The translations under genes were made by a program, and so were the position numbers. From contig NZ_VEED01000009.1 in assembly GCF_007678255.1 (NCBI RefSeq), positions 62,001 to 126,000 on the forward strand: a stretch of 64,000 nt of DNA. The letters run 5' to 3'. Positions 27,772-37,297 of this stretch are shown piece by piece (positions within the stretch are counted from its first letter, which is position 1; each line of letters starts with the position of its first letter). The notes beneath the pieces were generated by a model. That model had not been told where the DNA came from and did not search any database. It saw only the letters and a list, made by a program, of their open reading frames with translations. The DNA comes from Bacillus sp. X1(2014) (lineage in GTDB: Bacteria; Bacillota; Bacilli; Bacillales_B; DSM-18226).

Positions 27772-27823
27772 ATCAATTTTTTTTGATAAATACATTGACA
27801 CAAGAAAATTTTGGATATATTAT
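27772..27823 (+). promoter_or_regulatory. arsR promoter with ArsR-type operator
   Basis: ATCAATTTTTTTTGAT (27772-27787) is an ATCAA-N6-TTGAT dyad. It is followed by TTGACA (27795-27800), a 17-base spacer and TATTAT (27818-27823). The promoter is close to the sigma-A consensus. It shows that the arsR coding start must be at 27867, not at the upstream in-frame ATG at 27702. Confidence 0.85.
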
Positions 27824-27866
27824 AGATACATCAAGATTATTTGATGAAAGAAAAGATGGTGAGAAT

Positions 27867-28205
27867 ATGAAAGATGAATCGAAATTAAACATCGAACTTC
27901 AAGACGTATCGATGGACCGAATGTTCGAACAATATGAACAAAAGTTTAAAGCGCTTGCAGACAAAAAAAGACTTCAGATCATGAATCTTTTAACCAAAAA
28001 CGGCAGCATGTGCGTATGTGACTTATCTCCCTTGATAGATATGGCTCAATCAAAATTGTCCTACCATTTAAAGATTTTATTGGATGCCAACCTAATCAAA
28101 AAAGAAACAAAAGGAACATGGAGTTATTACGAGCTGAACCAGGAAGAATTAAACAATTTATTGTCTCATGAGCTTTGCTGTATTTTCAAGCCAACCCACT
28201 GCTAA
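27867..28205 (+). CDS. arsR: ArsR/SmtB-family metalloid-responsive repressor (first copy)
   Basis: 112 residues from the ATG at 27867. The winged helix contains FKALADKKRLQIMNLLTKNG, the arsenic-site motif CVCDL (Cys49, Cys51) and the recognition helix MAQSKLSYHLKILLDANLIK. The C-terminus has two more Cys (ELCCIFKPTHC), which could contribute ligands. It represses until As(III) or a related metalloid binds. Matching ATCAA-N6-TTGAT dyads flank it at its own promoter and upstream of the following two genes, so it probably controls arsI. Confidence 0.92.
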   Translation: MKDESKLNIELQDVSMDRMFEQYEQKFKALADKKRLQIMNLLTKNGSMCVCDLSPLIDMAQSKLSYHLKILLDANLIKKETKGTWSYYELNQEELNNLLSHELCCIFKPTHC

Positions 28206-28220
28206 TTTTTTCGGGTAAAC

Positions 28221-28258
28221 ATCAATTTTTTTTGATTAATACATCAATATAAATTGAT
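28221..28258 (+). promoter_or_regulatory. Two tandem ArsR-type operators upstream of the arsI unit
   Basis: ATCAATTTTTTTTGAT (28221-28236) and ATCAATATAAATTGAT (28243-28258) are two ATCAA-N6-TTGAT dyads in tandem, ending just before AAGGAGG of the next gene. The first is identical to the arsR operator. A separate promoter here is not clear, so these may act on read-through or on an overlapping start site. Confidence 0.75.
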
Positions 28259-28274
28259 TAAGGAGGAACTCAGG

Positions 28275-28469
28275 ATGTTTTTTAATGAATATGAATTCCA
28301 TAAAATGATAAAACTGCGCCAGGAGGAAACGGAAAGAAAAGCCCACAATGCTTGGAAATACCAGGACACTCAGAAGGAATCATTCCTAGATAAAGTAGTT
28401 CGAAAATGGAGTAGTCGCGAGAAATTAATAGTGGTACAGAAAAATTGCGGATGCGCTTGCGAGTGCTAA
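28275..28469 (+). CDS. Small protein with C-terminal Cys cluster, ars operon
   Basis: 64 residues from the ATG at 28275, which has AAGGAGGAACTCAGG upstream. An in-frame ATG at 28254 falls inside the operator. The body is charged and helical (KMIKLRQEETERKAHNAW, SFLDKVVRKW). The last eight residues are NCGCACEC, with four cysteines in C-x-C-x-C-x-C spacing. It lies between arsR and arsI and behind two ArsR-type operators. I do not recognise the family. The Cys tail suggests metalloid binding, possibly a chaperone or scavenger for trivalent arsenicals. That is inference. Confidence 0.75.
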   Translation: MFFNEYEFHKMIKLRQEETERKAHNAWKYQDTQKESFLDKVVRKWSSREKLIVVQKNCGCACEC

Positions 28470-28520
28470 GTATGGAGTCTCACTATTTATTTTAAATAAA
28501 ACAATTTGGAGGTAATCAAA

Positions 28521-28919
28521 ATGAAGTATGCACATGTTGGTCTTAATGTTACAAACCTAGAGAAATCAATCGAGTTTTACAGCAAACTATTTGGGGCTGA
28601 ACCCGTGAAGGTAAAGCCTGATTATGCGAAGTTCTTGCTTGAAACACCAGGATTGAATTTCACCCTTAATCTTCAGGATGAAGTAAGTGGAAATCAGGTG
28701 GGACATTTCGGTTTTCAAGTAGAAAGTACAGAAGAAGTTATCGCATATAAGAACAGGCTTGCAGATAACGGCATCCTTTCCCAATACGACGAAATAAACA
28801 CAACCTGTTGTTATGCTCTTCAAGACAAATTCTGGATTCATGACCCGGATGGAAATGAGTGGGAGTTTTTCTACACAAAAGCAAGTGTAGATATCAACAA
28901 TGAAAATGCTTCTACATGA
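28521..28919 (+). CDS. arsI: ArsI, carbon-arsenic lyase (VOC/glyoxalase fold)
   Basis: Non-heme-iron dioxygenase that cleaves the C-As bond of trivalent organoarsenicals such as methylarsenite. 132 residues from the ATG at 28521, with TTGGAGGT upstream. The start MKYAHVGLNVTNLEKSIEFY, the iron ligands His5, His62 and Glu115, and the vicinal pair Cys96-Cys97 in INTTCCYALQDKFW all match characterised Bacillus ArsI. It lacks the long Cys-rich tail of some ArsI proteins. Transcribed with the Cys-tailed small protein and closed by a terminator. Confidence 0.95.
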   Translation: MKYAHVGLNVTNLEKSIEFYSKLFGAEPVKVKPDYAKFLLETPGLNFTLNLQDEVSGNQVGHFGFQVESTEEVIAYKNRLADNGILSQYDEINTTCCYALQDKFWIHDPDGNEWEFFYTKASVDINNENAST

Positions 28920-29021
28920 TGTGTCCCTCAAGCCAATCTTGAAAGCGTCGAGTATTGTTCTACGACTGCTTTAAATAAAAATATATCTAATTGCTGTTCT
29001 TAGAGGTAATTTCATTTTACT

Positions 29022-29053
29022 AAGGGTCTCACCCACGGTTGAGATCCTTTTTA
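29022..29053 (+). terminator. Terminator after arsI
   Basis: AAGGGTCTCA and TGAGATCCTT form a stem with one mismatch around CCCACGGT, followed by TTTTTA. Confidence 0.7.
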
Positions 29054-29069
29054 GATAAGGAGGACGATT

Positions 29070-29270
29070 ATGACTGTCAATCATGCAGGTGCATTAAAGA
29101 AGGAGTATTTTTTATCTTATCTAAACCTAATTACAATATCGAGAAATTGTTCCTTAGACCAGGCAAAAGAGATTGCCATGGAGCTATTTTTTCATTGCAA
29201 CACTGACGAATACGGTTTTCAGACGTATCAACGTTTTTTGGATGCTTATCACGAACTGGCATTAAAATAA
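29070..29270 (+). CDS. Small hypothetical protein, 66 aa
   Basis: An ATG at 29070 with TAAGGAGGACGATT upstream. The protein is helical with no membrane segment: SYLNLITISRNCSLDQAKEI, AMELFFHCNTDEYGFQTYQR, FLDAYHELALK. Two single cysteines. A terminator follows at once. I do not recognise it. The EYFLSYLNLITISRN and helical-hairpin layout suggest a small alpha-helical fold. It sits between arsI and the HesB-like gene, head to tail with arsI and convergent with HesB. Confidence 0.65.
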   Translation: MTVNHAGALKKEYFLSYLNLITISRNCSLDQAKEIAMELFFHCNTDEYGFQTYQRFLDAYHELALK

Positions 29271-29295
29271 AAAAGACCACAAAGGTCTTTTTTTA
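29269..29295. terminator. Bidirectional terminator between convergent genes
   Basis: AAAAGACC and GGTCTTTT pair around ACAAA, with T runs on both strands. It ends the 66-aa gene on the plus strand and overlaps the stop of the HesB-like gene on the minus strand. Confidence 0.8.
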
Positions 29296-29571
29296 ACAGC
29301 ATCTTCCCGTATTACCGATCATTGAAATCCCTTGACCATTTCCGCTGCGATCAAGGATAAGGTCTTCCGTGTTCGGTTCAATTATAGGGTCGATTGCTAC
29401 TTTTATGTCATTTATAGTGACGATAAAATCGTCTGCTTCCGGCTCATCCAGAGCCAGTCCAATCCTTGGCTGCCCTCAGCCAAAGCCATCAAAAAAGATG
29501 CGAATGTTTTTAGCATTCTCCTCTTTTAGCATTTTTTTGAATTCATCACGAGCTTCGTCAGTGATTTTCAT
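29293..29571 (-). CDS. HesB/IscA-like protein with in-frame UGA, candidate selenoprotein
   Basis: From the ATG at 29571 (GAGGAGGGAATCGAC upstream) the frame reads MKITDEARDEFKKMLKEE, IRIFFDGFG, then TGA (29478-29476), then GQPRIGLALDEPEADDF to a normal TAA, ending GNTGRCC. The full product would be 92 residues with residue 32 encoded by TGA. HesB-like relatives have Cys at this exact place (GFGCGGP..GLALDE), and HesB-like proteins are a known bacterial selenoprotein family. Coding quality is equally good on both sides of the TGA. A stem-loop suited to a bacterial SECIS lies just downstream. Alternatives are a nonsense mutation of TGC/TGT or a read error. selA/B/C/D are not in the window. Confidence 0.72.
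29439..29457 (-). promoter_or_regulatory. Candidate bacterial SECIS hairpin
   Basis: On the minus strand CTGGCTC-TGGAT-GAGCCGG forms a 7-bp stem (one G-U) with a 5-base loop whose second base is G. The loop begins 25 bases after the UGA. Stem length, a G among the first two loop bases, and distance all fit published bacterial SECIS rules. The bases also encode conserved LALDEP, so part of the pairing could be chance. Confidence 0.5.
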
Positions 29572-29689
29572 GTCGATTCCCTCCTCTTGCATTGCCTATT
29601 TATTTTAATCCACTTCTTAATAATAAAGTAATAAAATTGCTTGATAATTAAAGTCAAGAGAGTTAAAAATCTCCTAGCTATTAAATCCT

Positions 29690-30109
29690 CTACTCACCAG
29701 TTTTAGCAAAACACTTAATGCGATTGCCGATTTCATCGCGGACACGTTGGAAGAATGCCCATTTTTCTTTTTCAGTTCCCTCTGCCTTTGCAGGGTCATC
29801 AAATCCCCAGTGCACTCGTTTTACATGTGGAGGAGTTACGGGGCAATGATCTGCTGCATGTCCGCATAGCGTAACAACCAGATCAGCATTGTTTAGAATT
29901 TCAGGGTCGATTACATCGGATGTTTGTTTAGAAATATCAATACCAGCTTCCTTCATCGCTTTTACGGCATTGGGGTTTAATCCATGTGCCTCAATGCCAG
30001 CACTTTTCACTTCCCACTCACTACCTAAATGCTTTTTTGCCCAACCCTCTGCCATTTGGCTTCTGCATGAGTTACCCGTACATAAGAAATAGATTGTTTT
30101 TTTAGACAT
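29690..30109 (-). CDS. arsC: Arsenate reductase, thioredoxin-coupled (LMW phosphatase fold)
   Basis: Reduces As(V) to As(III). 139 residues from the ATG at 30109, with AAAGGAG eight bases upstream. A longer frame to 30160 overlaps the aquaporin gene and is not preferred. The P-loop CTGNSCRS (Cys10-Ser17) and the redox pair Cys82 and Cys89 ([15 protein letters not shown]) match the Bacillus/S. aureus pI258 type. It follows the aquaglyceroporin by 13 bases. The As(III) it makes could leave through that channel. Confidence 0.96.
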   Translation of the reverse strand: MSKKTIYFLCTGNSCRSQMAEGWAKKHLGSEWEVKSAGIEAHGLNPNAVKAMKEAGIDISKQTSDVIDPEILNNADLVVTLCGHAADHCPVTPPHVKRVHWGFDDPAKAEGTEKEKWAFFQRVRDEIGNRIKCFAKTGE

Positions 30110-30122
30110 GATGTATACTCCT

Positions 30123-30764
30123 TTAATTTTCATGTAGTATTTTATAAATAATTGCCGCACACCCTGCTCCTAAAATCGTTGCGACAATATACATCCATAA
30201 ATGTTGAGTGGTACCTGATACAATTGCTGGGCCAATAGACCTTGCAGGATTCATGGATGCACCACAAATTGGACCTGCAAACATTGCTTCTAATCCCACC
30301 GTAGCACCGATTGCAATTCCTGCGAAGGATTTTACCGCTTTTCCATGAACCGTAGAGCCAAAAATAACCATCATCAAGAAAAAAGTAAGAATAAATTCCA
30401 ATATAAACGATTGTCCCCATGAACCTCTTGGTAAGGTGGTTCCAAGTGTTGCAACATTTCCAAATAAACACAACAAGGTTGCGCTGGCTGCAATGCCTGC
30501 AACGATTTGAATAATGATATAATAAAGTGCTTCTTTCTTACTTATATCTCCGTGAATTAAAAATCCAATCGTAACCGCAGGATTAAAATGGGCACCAGAG
30601 AGGTGACCAAACGTAAAAATTAATGCCATAACAACAAGCCCAAATGTAAGGGCGACACCTACATGCGTTAAACTATTTGTAAGATTATCTATTACAACAG
30701 CACCGGTTCCAGCAAATATAAGAAAATAGGTTCCTAAAAATTCGCTGATTAACTTTTTTTTCAT
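30123..30764 (-). CDS. aqpS: Aquaglyceroporin (MIP family), probable As(III) channel
   Basis: 213 residues, six membrane helices and the two half-helices with NPA boxes: [13 protein letters not shown] near 58 and [12 protein letters not shown] near 170. It lies between arsR and arsC where arsB or acr3 would normally be. This is the arrangement described for AqpS of Sinorhizobium meliloti, where intracellular arsenate is reduced and arsenite flows out down its gradient. The name is therefore by context. A plain water/glycerol channel is the alternative. No arsB or acr3 is seen in the window. Confidence 0.9.
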   Translation of the reverse strand: MKKKLISEFLGTYFLIFAGTGAVVIDNLTNSLTHVGVALTFGLVVMALIFTFGHLSGAHFNPAVTIGFLIHGDISKKEALYYIIIQIVAGIAASATLLCLFGNVATLGTTLPRGSWGQSFILEFILTFFLMMVIFGSTVHGKAVKSFAGIAIGATVGLEAMFAGPICGASMNPARSIGPAIVSGTTQHLWMYIVATILGAGCAAIIYKILHEN

Positions 30765-30793
30765 TCTGTTATTTCCCCTTGAAGATTCAATTA

Positions 30794-31141
30794 CTAACTA
30801 CCACAACGAAGCGTAGGTTTGCTTGTTTCAATCTGTTTTATTTTTTCTGTCTGAACTGGTACATGCTCTAAAATATTTTCGATAAGTCCGTAAAAATCAC
30901 TGTGTGAATTCAAGGAATAATAAATCCATTGACCTCTGCGCTCCTCTTTAACGATTCCTAAATCCTTTAATTTCCGCAGATGTTGGCTAATGGAAGGCTG
31001 GCTCATATCAAACACTTCTTGAAATTCACACACACAGCAATCTCTGTGTTTTAACATCGCTACCATGGTCAGCCGTGTTTTATCTCCTAATAACTTTAAA
31101 CCATTCGCAACCCGTTCTAACTCGATTGATAAATTTAACAT
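30794..31141 (-). CDS. arsR: ArsR-family repressor (second copy)
   Basis: 115 residues from the ATG at 31141, with GTGGGGGAAAC upstream. GLKLLGDKTRLTMVAMLKHR, then Cys35, Cys36 and Cys38 in DCCVCEF (arsenic site on the recognition helix), MSQPSISQHLRKLKDLGIVK and the wing GQWIYYSLN. The C-terminus ends TLRCGS. It leads the aqpS-arsC operon and presumably represses it. No ATCAA-N6-TTGAT dyad was found upstream, so it probably reads a different operator from the first ArsR. Confidence 0.93.
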   Translation of the reverse strand: MLNLSIELERVANGLKLLGDKTRLTMVAMLKHRDCCVCEFQEVFDMSQPSISQHLRKLKDLGIVKEERRGQWIYYSLNSHSDFYGLIENILEHVPVQTEKIKQIETSKPTLRCGS

Positions 31142-31240
31142 GTTTTTGTTTCCCCCACACACATTAACATATAGCTATTTACTTATGTATCGTATATCAA
31201 GAGTACCTAATCTTCAAGTTATATTATGTAAAGTTATTGT

Positions 31241-31272
31241 AAAAAAAGAGATAACCAAAAATAGGTTATCTT
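31241..31272 (-). terminator. Terminator of the arsN gene
   Basis: AGATAACC and GGTTATCTT pair around AAAAATA. On the minus strand the hairpin overlaps the last codons and is followed by CTTTTTTT. Confidence 0.75.
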
Positions 31273-31766
31273 AACAATTTTTCCATTGCCATAACATCAA
31301 CAAAATCGCCGTCCAACTTCCCTTGGTTTTGAAATACTCCCACCTCACGGTATCCCATTTTCCTGTATAATCCCTGACCAAGTTGATTAAAGGGAAAAGT
31401 GAATAGGACAATTTTGTGGAAATGATTATCTTTTGCCAGTGTTTCAATTTCAGAGAGCAGCTTTTTGCCCAATCCTTTTCCTCTCTGATCTCTTGAAATA
31501 TAAATGGATAAATCGGCAACCCCGTTATATGCACAGCGGTTACTGTAAGGATTTAAAGAAGCCCAACCCGTAACATTTCCATCTTGTTCAGCCACCAATA
31601 TCTTATATCGCCCCTGATGCACCTCAAACCATTCTTTTATATAGTGATAGTCCTTTTTTTCCTCCTCTAGTGTGGCGATTCGATCTTCAATCCCCTGATT
31701 GAAAATTTCTAAAATGACCAAGATATCTGATTCCTCGGCATTCCTTATAATAAGCTTGTTATTCAC
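31266..31766 (-). CDS. arsN: ArsN1-like GNAT N-acetyltransferase
   Basis: 166 residues. The GNAT fold shows the acetyl-CoA loop RDQRGKGLGKKLLSEIE (near 95-110). The opening IRNAEESDILVILEIFNQGI then EDRIATLEEE, with GKLDGDFVDVMAMEKLL near the end, fits the ArsN1 branch, which acetylates the organoarsenical antibiotic arsinothricin or phosphinothricin-like compounds. GTG start at 31766 with AAAGGAGAGG upstream. It stands just upstream (same strand) of arsR-aqpS-arsC, and arsI is 3 kb away, which supports an organoarsenical role. Substrate not proven; phosphinothricin is the alternative. Confidence 0.85.
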   Translation of the reverse strand: MNNKLIIRNAEESDILVILEIFNQGIEDRIATLEEEKKDYHYIKEWFEVHQGRYKILVAEQDGNVTGWASLNPYSNRCAYNGVADLSIYISRDQRGKGLGKKLLSEIETLAKDNHFHKIVLFTFPFNQLGQGLYRKMGYREVGVFQNQGKLDGDFVDVMAMEKLLR

Positions 31767-31868
31767 TGGTAGTTCCTCTCCTTTAAAAACTTGTCACATT
31801 ATTGATTTCGACATTTTTTATATTCTGTAAATAGTATCATAATCCTTGTTAAACTATTCACCCCGTGC

Positions 31869-31920
31869 AATAAAAAAAGCTGCCATTATGACAGCTTGAT
31901 TTGCAAATCTTGCACCCTTT
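31869..31920. repeat. Intergenic hairpin-plus-tail repeat, copy C
   Basis: AAAAAAAGCTGCCATTATGA then CAGCTTGATTTGC and CTTGCACCC. The hairpin and tail match the copies near 6853, 18158 and 62391. Confidence 0.55.
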
Positions 31921-31950
31921 TGTTGGAGAAGAAATGAATAAATTTTGACT

Positions 31951-32439
31951 TTATTTTGGCAAATTATTTTTTTCTTCCCAAGCATGCATCAAGTTTTTGT
32001 GATATTCCTTTGGTTTTTCAATTAATATCCAATCTATTGAATGTGCAGTTTTGGGCATCCATTTCTTATGGCGAATTCTTATTTTTTCGTGATTTGTATA
32101 GTGAGGATAAATGACAGTAGCCTTTGAAAAACTGGATGTACTACTTTTAAAAAACTGAATGTCTTCAATTTCATCCCAATAAACCTTATTTCCTTTTAAA
32201 TCGACAACAATTCCCTCATCATCCCAAAAAAATTCTTTGCCTTCATTTCTTTTCCGCCAAAGGTAAATCGAAGATCCGATCGTGAAAATAGAACAAGTGA
32301 ACAACATAATCGACACAATCGGGGCAGCACTAAAAGCCAAGATGCACAATATTCCTAATAATATCCCAGCAACTATAAAAACAAATATTAATAAAACTGA
32401 TATTCTGTACTTTCGAACTTGTTCCAAAAAATACAACAC
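31951..32439 (-). CDS. Hypothetical membrane protein with PH-like tail
   Basis: About 162 residues. Two adjacent hydrophobic helices (VLLIFVFIVAGILLGILCIL and IVSIMLFTCSIFTIGSSIYL, residues about 14-60) are followed by a soluble domain with FFWDDEGIVVDLKGNKVYWD then EIEDIQFF, the strand pattern of small membrane-anchored PH-like domains. The start is uncertain: GTG at 32439, or a TTG a few codons in that is better spaced from AAAGG. Function unknown. Follows rph on the same strand by 25 bases but with no evident shared role. Confidence 0.65.
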   Translation of the reverse strand: MLYFLEQVRKYRISVLLIFVFIVAGILLGILCILAFSAAPIVSIMLFTCSIFTIGSSIYLWRKRNEGKEFFWDDEGIVVDLKGNKVYWDEIEDIQFFKSSTSSFSKATVIYPHYTNHEKIRIRHKKWMPKTAHSIDWILIEKPKEYHKNLMHAWEEKNNLPK

Positions 32440-32464
32440 CTTTGAAAAGTTTAATTTATAACAA

Positions 32465-35077
<2,613 letters not shown>

Positions 35078-35195
35078 CTAACCATTAATGTTCTTTGATT
35101 TTACCAGTGCTAAATGAGAATAAACAGTCTATATCGACCATTTTTAATATGGTATAATTAATATAGGAGGAGTACAAAAAAATTCGAGGATTTTT

Positions 35196-35282
35196 ATGAA
35201 AATTGATGCCTGTTTCACTCTTCTTTGTTATTCACCCGTCAAAACCGAAATCAAAACTAAAAATGACGTATATTTTAGATAA
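35196..35282 (+). CDS. Possible 28-aa ORF divergent from rph
   Basis: ATG at 35196 after TCGAGGATTTTT. The frame MKIDACFTLLCYSPVKTEIK then eight residues ends TAA at 35280-35282, immediately before a terminator. TATAAT lies at 35153-35158 and GGAGGAG at 35166-35172, so the unit has promoter-like and terminator signals although it is short. It could be a leader or a small regulatory RNA rather than a peptide gene. Confidence 0.35.
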   Translation: MKIDACFTLLCYSPVKTEIKTKNDVYFR

Positions 35283-35283
35283 A

Positions 35284-35324
35284 AAAAGAGCTCTGACACA
35301 ATAAAATTGTCAGAGCTTTTTTAA
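35284..35324. terminator. Bidirectional terminator after the NiCoT gene
   Basis: AAAAAGAGCTCTGACA and TGTCAGAGCTTTTT-type arms (GAGCTCTGACA/GTCAGAGCTTTTTT) form a strong stem. It ends the cobalamin gene run on the minus strand and the small plus-strand unit. Confidence 0.85.
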
Positions 35325-36125
35325 TTAATTCGTAGAATTTATTTCATGATGTTGTCTCTTAGAACGAAGGCTTATAAAGATAAATGAAGCGACTAAGAAA
35401 ATGAAAAGAATGATTCCCACGATTTCGAAATCTAGTTCTGCCCAAGGGTTAAAGAAAGTAAATGCCAGATAGAAGGAAACTCCGTATGATAAGAAGACAA
35501 TCATCCAACCCATTAGTCTTGAAGCAGCTTGACCGATTTGGCTGGACTGGTTCACCATTTTATATACAATCATGGAATCAATTGTATCTGTAATCATCAT
35601 GCCAAACATAAAAACTAATCCTAAAAATAAAGGTGTGTATTTACCTGTGTTACTTGCAGCCATGGACCAGACAGCTGTTTGACTTACCGTCTCGGCAGCT
35701 AAGGCAAACAAAGCCCCTACTAAAATGATAATAAAGGGATTGGTAGTTCCCTTCGCAACTTTTGGAATAAACTTTCCCTTTAATCCACTTAGTTGAAATT
35801 CTTCATTTTTATTTTTAGTGCGTAACAGATTGTAAGTATTTAATGTGCCAATGAGGAATAAAGAAATAATCGATACCCATGATGCAAAATTATCAAAATA
35901 AGCTGGGAATGAAAAATTCTTTATCACCATTCCCAAAATCCCAGCCATCACCGCTACGATTCCTCCATGACCAAATGAAAATAACGTACCAACCCAAGGT
36001 GCAAATTTACTTCCCATTCTCCAGTTATAACGGGTTTGTCCATCAATAAAGGCCAGATGATCCGCATCTAACCCATGTCGAAGTCCCAATACAAAAACAA
36101 GTAAAAACAGTGATACAGTTTCCAT
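35325..36125 (-). CDS. NiCoT-family nickel/cobalt permease
   Basis: 266 residues with about seven hydrophobic segments. The family signature H-x4-D-H is at RHGLDADHLAFID (residues 16-23 for RHGLDADH), the metal selectivity motif of HoxN/NixA-type permeases. LFSFGHGGIVAVMAGILG and LFALAAETVSQTAVWSMAA are further family blocks. It is the last gene of the cobalamin region, so cobalt is the likely substrate. The leader contains a B12-box-like element and two hairpins, suggesting cobalamin control. Confidence 0.92.
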   Translation of the reverse strand: METVSLFLLVFVLGLRHGLDADHLAFIDGQTRYNWRMGSKFAPWVGTLFSFGHGGIVAVMAGILGMVIKNFSFPAYFDNFASWVSIISLFLIGTLNTYNLLRTKNKNEEFQLSGLKGKFIPKVAKGTTNPFIIILVGALFALAAETVSQTAVWSMAASNTGKYTPLFLGLVFMFGMMITDTIDSMIVYKMVNQSSQIGQAASRLMGWMIVFLSYGVSFYLAFTFFNPWAELDFEIVGIILFIFLVASFIFISLRSKRQHHEINSTN

Positions 36126-36163
36126 TTAAATATTCCTCCTTTTATAAACAAAATACAACATAA

Positions 36164-36195
36164 AAAATCCTCAACCTTTGACATATTGAGGATTT
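36164..36195 (-). terminator. Terminator in the leader of the NiCoT gene
   Basis: On the minus strand AATCCTCAA and TTGAGGATT pair, followed by TTTTATG. It lies 39 bases before the gene start and is a natural attenuator. A second hairpin ACGACAA/TTGTCGT followed by CTTTTT lies at about 36213-36240. Confidence 0.8.
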
Positions 36196-36295
36196 ATAGG
36201 TACGTGCAAAAAGACGACAAACTGGCAGAATACAATTGTCGTTCCTTCTTCGTACACCTCTCTCCTTTCCACGAAGGCTGTTTTGGTGTTACAAC

Positions 36296-36317
36296 CTAGG
36301 TAGGTCTCCTGGCTTTT
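36296..36317 (-). promoter_or_regulatory. B12-box-like element without a visible aptamer core
   Basis: On the minus strand AAAGCCAGGAGACCTACCTA matches the B12 box of cobalamin riboswitches. It is followed by CTTCGTGGAAAGGAGAGAGG, like the sequence after the full riboswitch at 53.1 kb. But only about 26 bases separate it from the stop of the upstream gene, so the rest of a normal aptamer is missing. Either a truncated riboswitch or a variant that uses the coding 3' end. Confidence 0.55.
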
Positions 36318-36342
36318 GAATCTTCACAATCTATCAATTACT

Positions 36343-37233
36343 TTAATCAATAGAATTGATATTTTTGACATTTTCAACATTGGAATAATAAAAAGGGGTT
36401 TTTTTCAGGTTCTTGAAAAGAAGTGACAAATGCTTTGATAATTGGAAAACAATCTCGTTGCTATTCGGTCTATTTTTGTCTATTAAAATTCCCACCACTG
36501 TTCCACTGTGAGCAACAACAATTCCACCTTGAAATGCATGAGCTAATTTTTCCATTTCAAAAAAATAAGGTTTTCTTAATATTTTTTGATTCACACGTGC
36601 ACTAATCGTTGTTGCCTTAGAGATTAGAGAAAACTCGTTTTTATTGAACCCTTCTCTGACCCAATGATATGCTTCTGAAAATAGATGTTGATCATACCGA
36701 TCATATGCTTTTGTAAATTGATTAAATTCAATTGTATTTACGGCTCCTCCGAGGTCTATCCCAACTAGGATGAAGGGCGGTAAAATTCCTAATCTTTCAA
36801 TAAGATCACCGTGTATATAATCATAAGCCACAACATCTTCATACATAACACCATCTGTTGGCTCAATCTTAGCGGCTATTGCAGAAATGATATCTTGCGT
36901 TAGGGGGAGAGAGTAACTATGAGCAATTGCTTTCATAGATGCTACAATATCTGCAGAACTACTCGCCATCCCTTTGCCCGTTGGAATATTTGACCGAATA
37001 TCAAGTTTACCGCCACCATTCAAACCAAACTGATTTAATAACAATTTTCCAGCTTTAATTGCTTTCACCTTTGAATTCACACCTGTTAATTCTGGTGAAG
37101 TTGGATCTGGGATAAAGCTTGCCTCACTTCTCAAACTTTGAATTGGAAAAGTTATTAAAAAAGGCCGTTCGTCTATTATTCCTTGAACAAGTTCTCCAAA
37201 TGTTCCATTACAACTTCCCTTACCTATTTTCAT
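36343..37233 (-). CDS. pduX: GHMP-family kinase, PduX-like L-threonine kinase
   Basis: 296 residues. The GHMP ATP loop is IPTGKGMASSSADIVASMKA (near 84-104). The start GKGSCNGTFGELVQGIIDER matches PduX-type kinases, which make L-threonine phosphate for the aminopropanol arm of cobalamin. C-terminal motif GGIVVAHSGTVVGILID. No cobD or cbiB is seen in the window, so the rest of that arm must be elsewhere. Located 65 bases after cobyric acid synthase. Confidence 0.85.
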   Translation of the reverse strand: MKIGKGSCNGTFGELVQGIIDERPFLITFPIQSLRSEASFIPDPTSPELTGVNSKVKAIKAGKLLLNQFGLNGGGKLDIRSNIPTGKGMASSSADIVASMKAIAHSYSLPLTQDIISAIAAKIEPTDGVMYEDVVAYDYIHGDLIERLGILPPFILVGIDLGGAVNTIEFNQFTKAYDRYDQHLFSEAYHWVREGFNKNEFSLISKATTISARVNQKILRKPYFFEMEKLAHAFQGGIVVAHSGTVVGILIDKNRPNSNEIVFQLSKHLSLLFKNLKKTPFYYSNVENVKNINSID

Positions 37234-37297
37234 TGTGAAAGCTCCTATTTCAACTACCGTACAATCAACAAAGAATTGATAACTGTTTGGGCACCCT

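Noticed and set aside
27702..27866. Longer arsR reading frame starting at 27702
   Set aside because: The operator and a near-consensus promoter lie inside this extension, so the transcript starts after it.
29293..29571. HesB-like gene as simple pseudogene
   Set aside because: Only one disruption is present, it is exactly at the conserved Cys, and coding quality holds on both sides. I keep nonsense mutation as an alternative but not as the main call.
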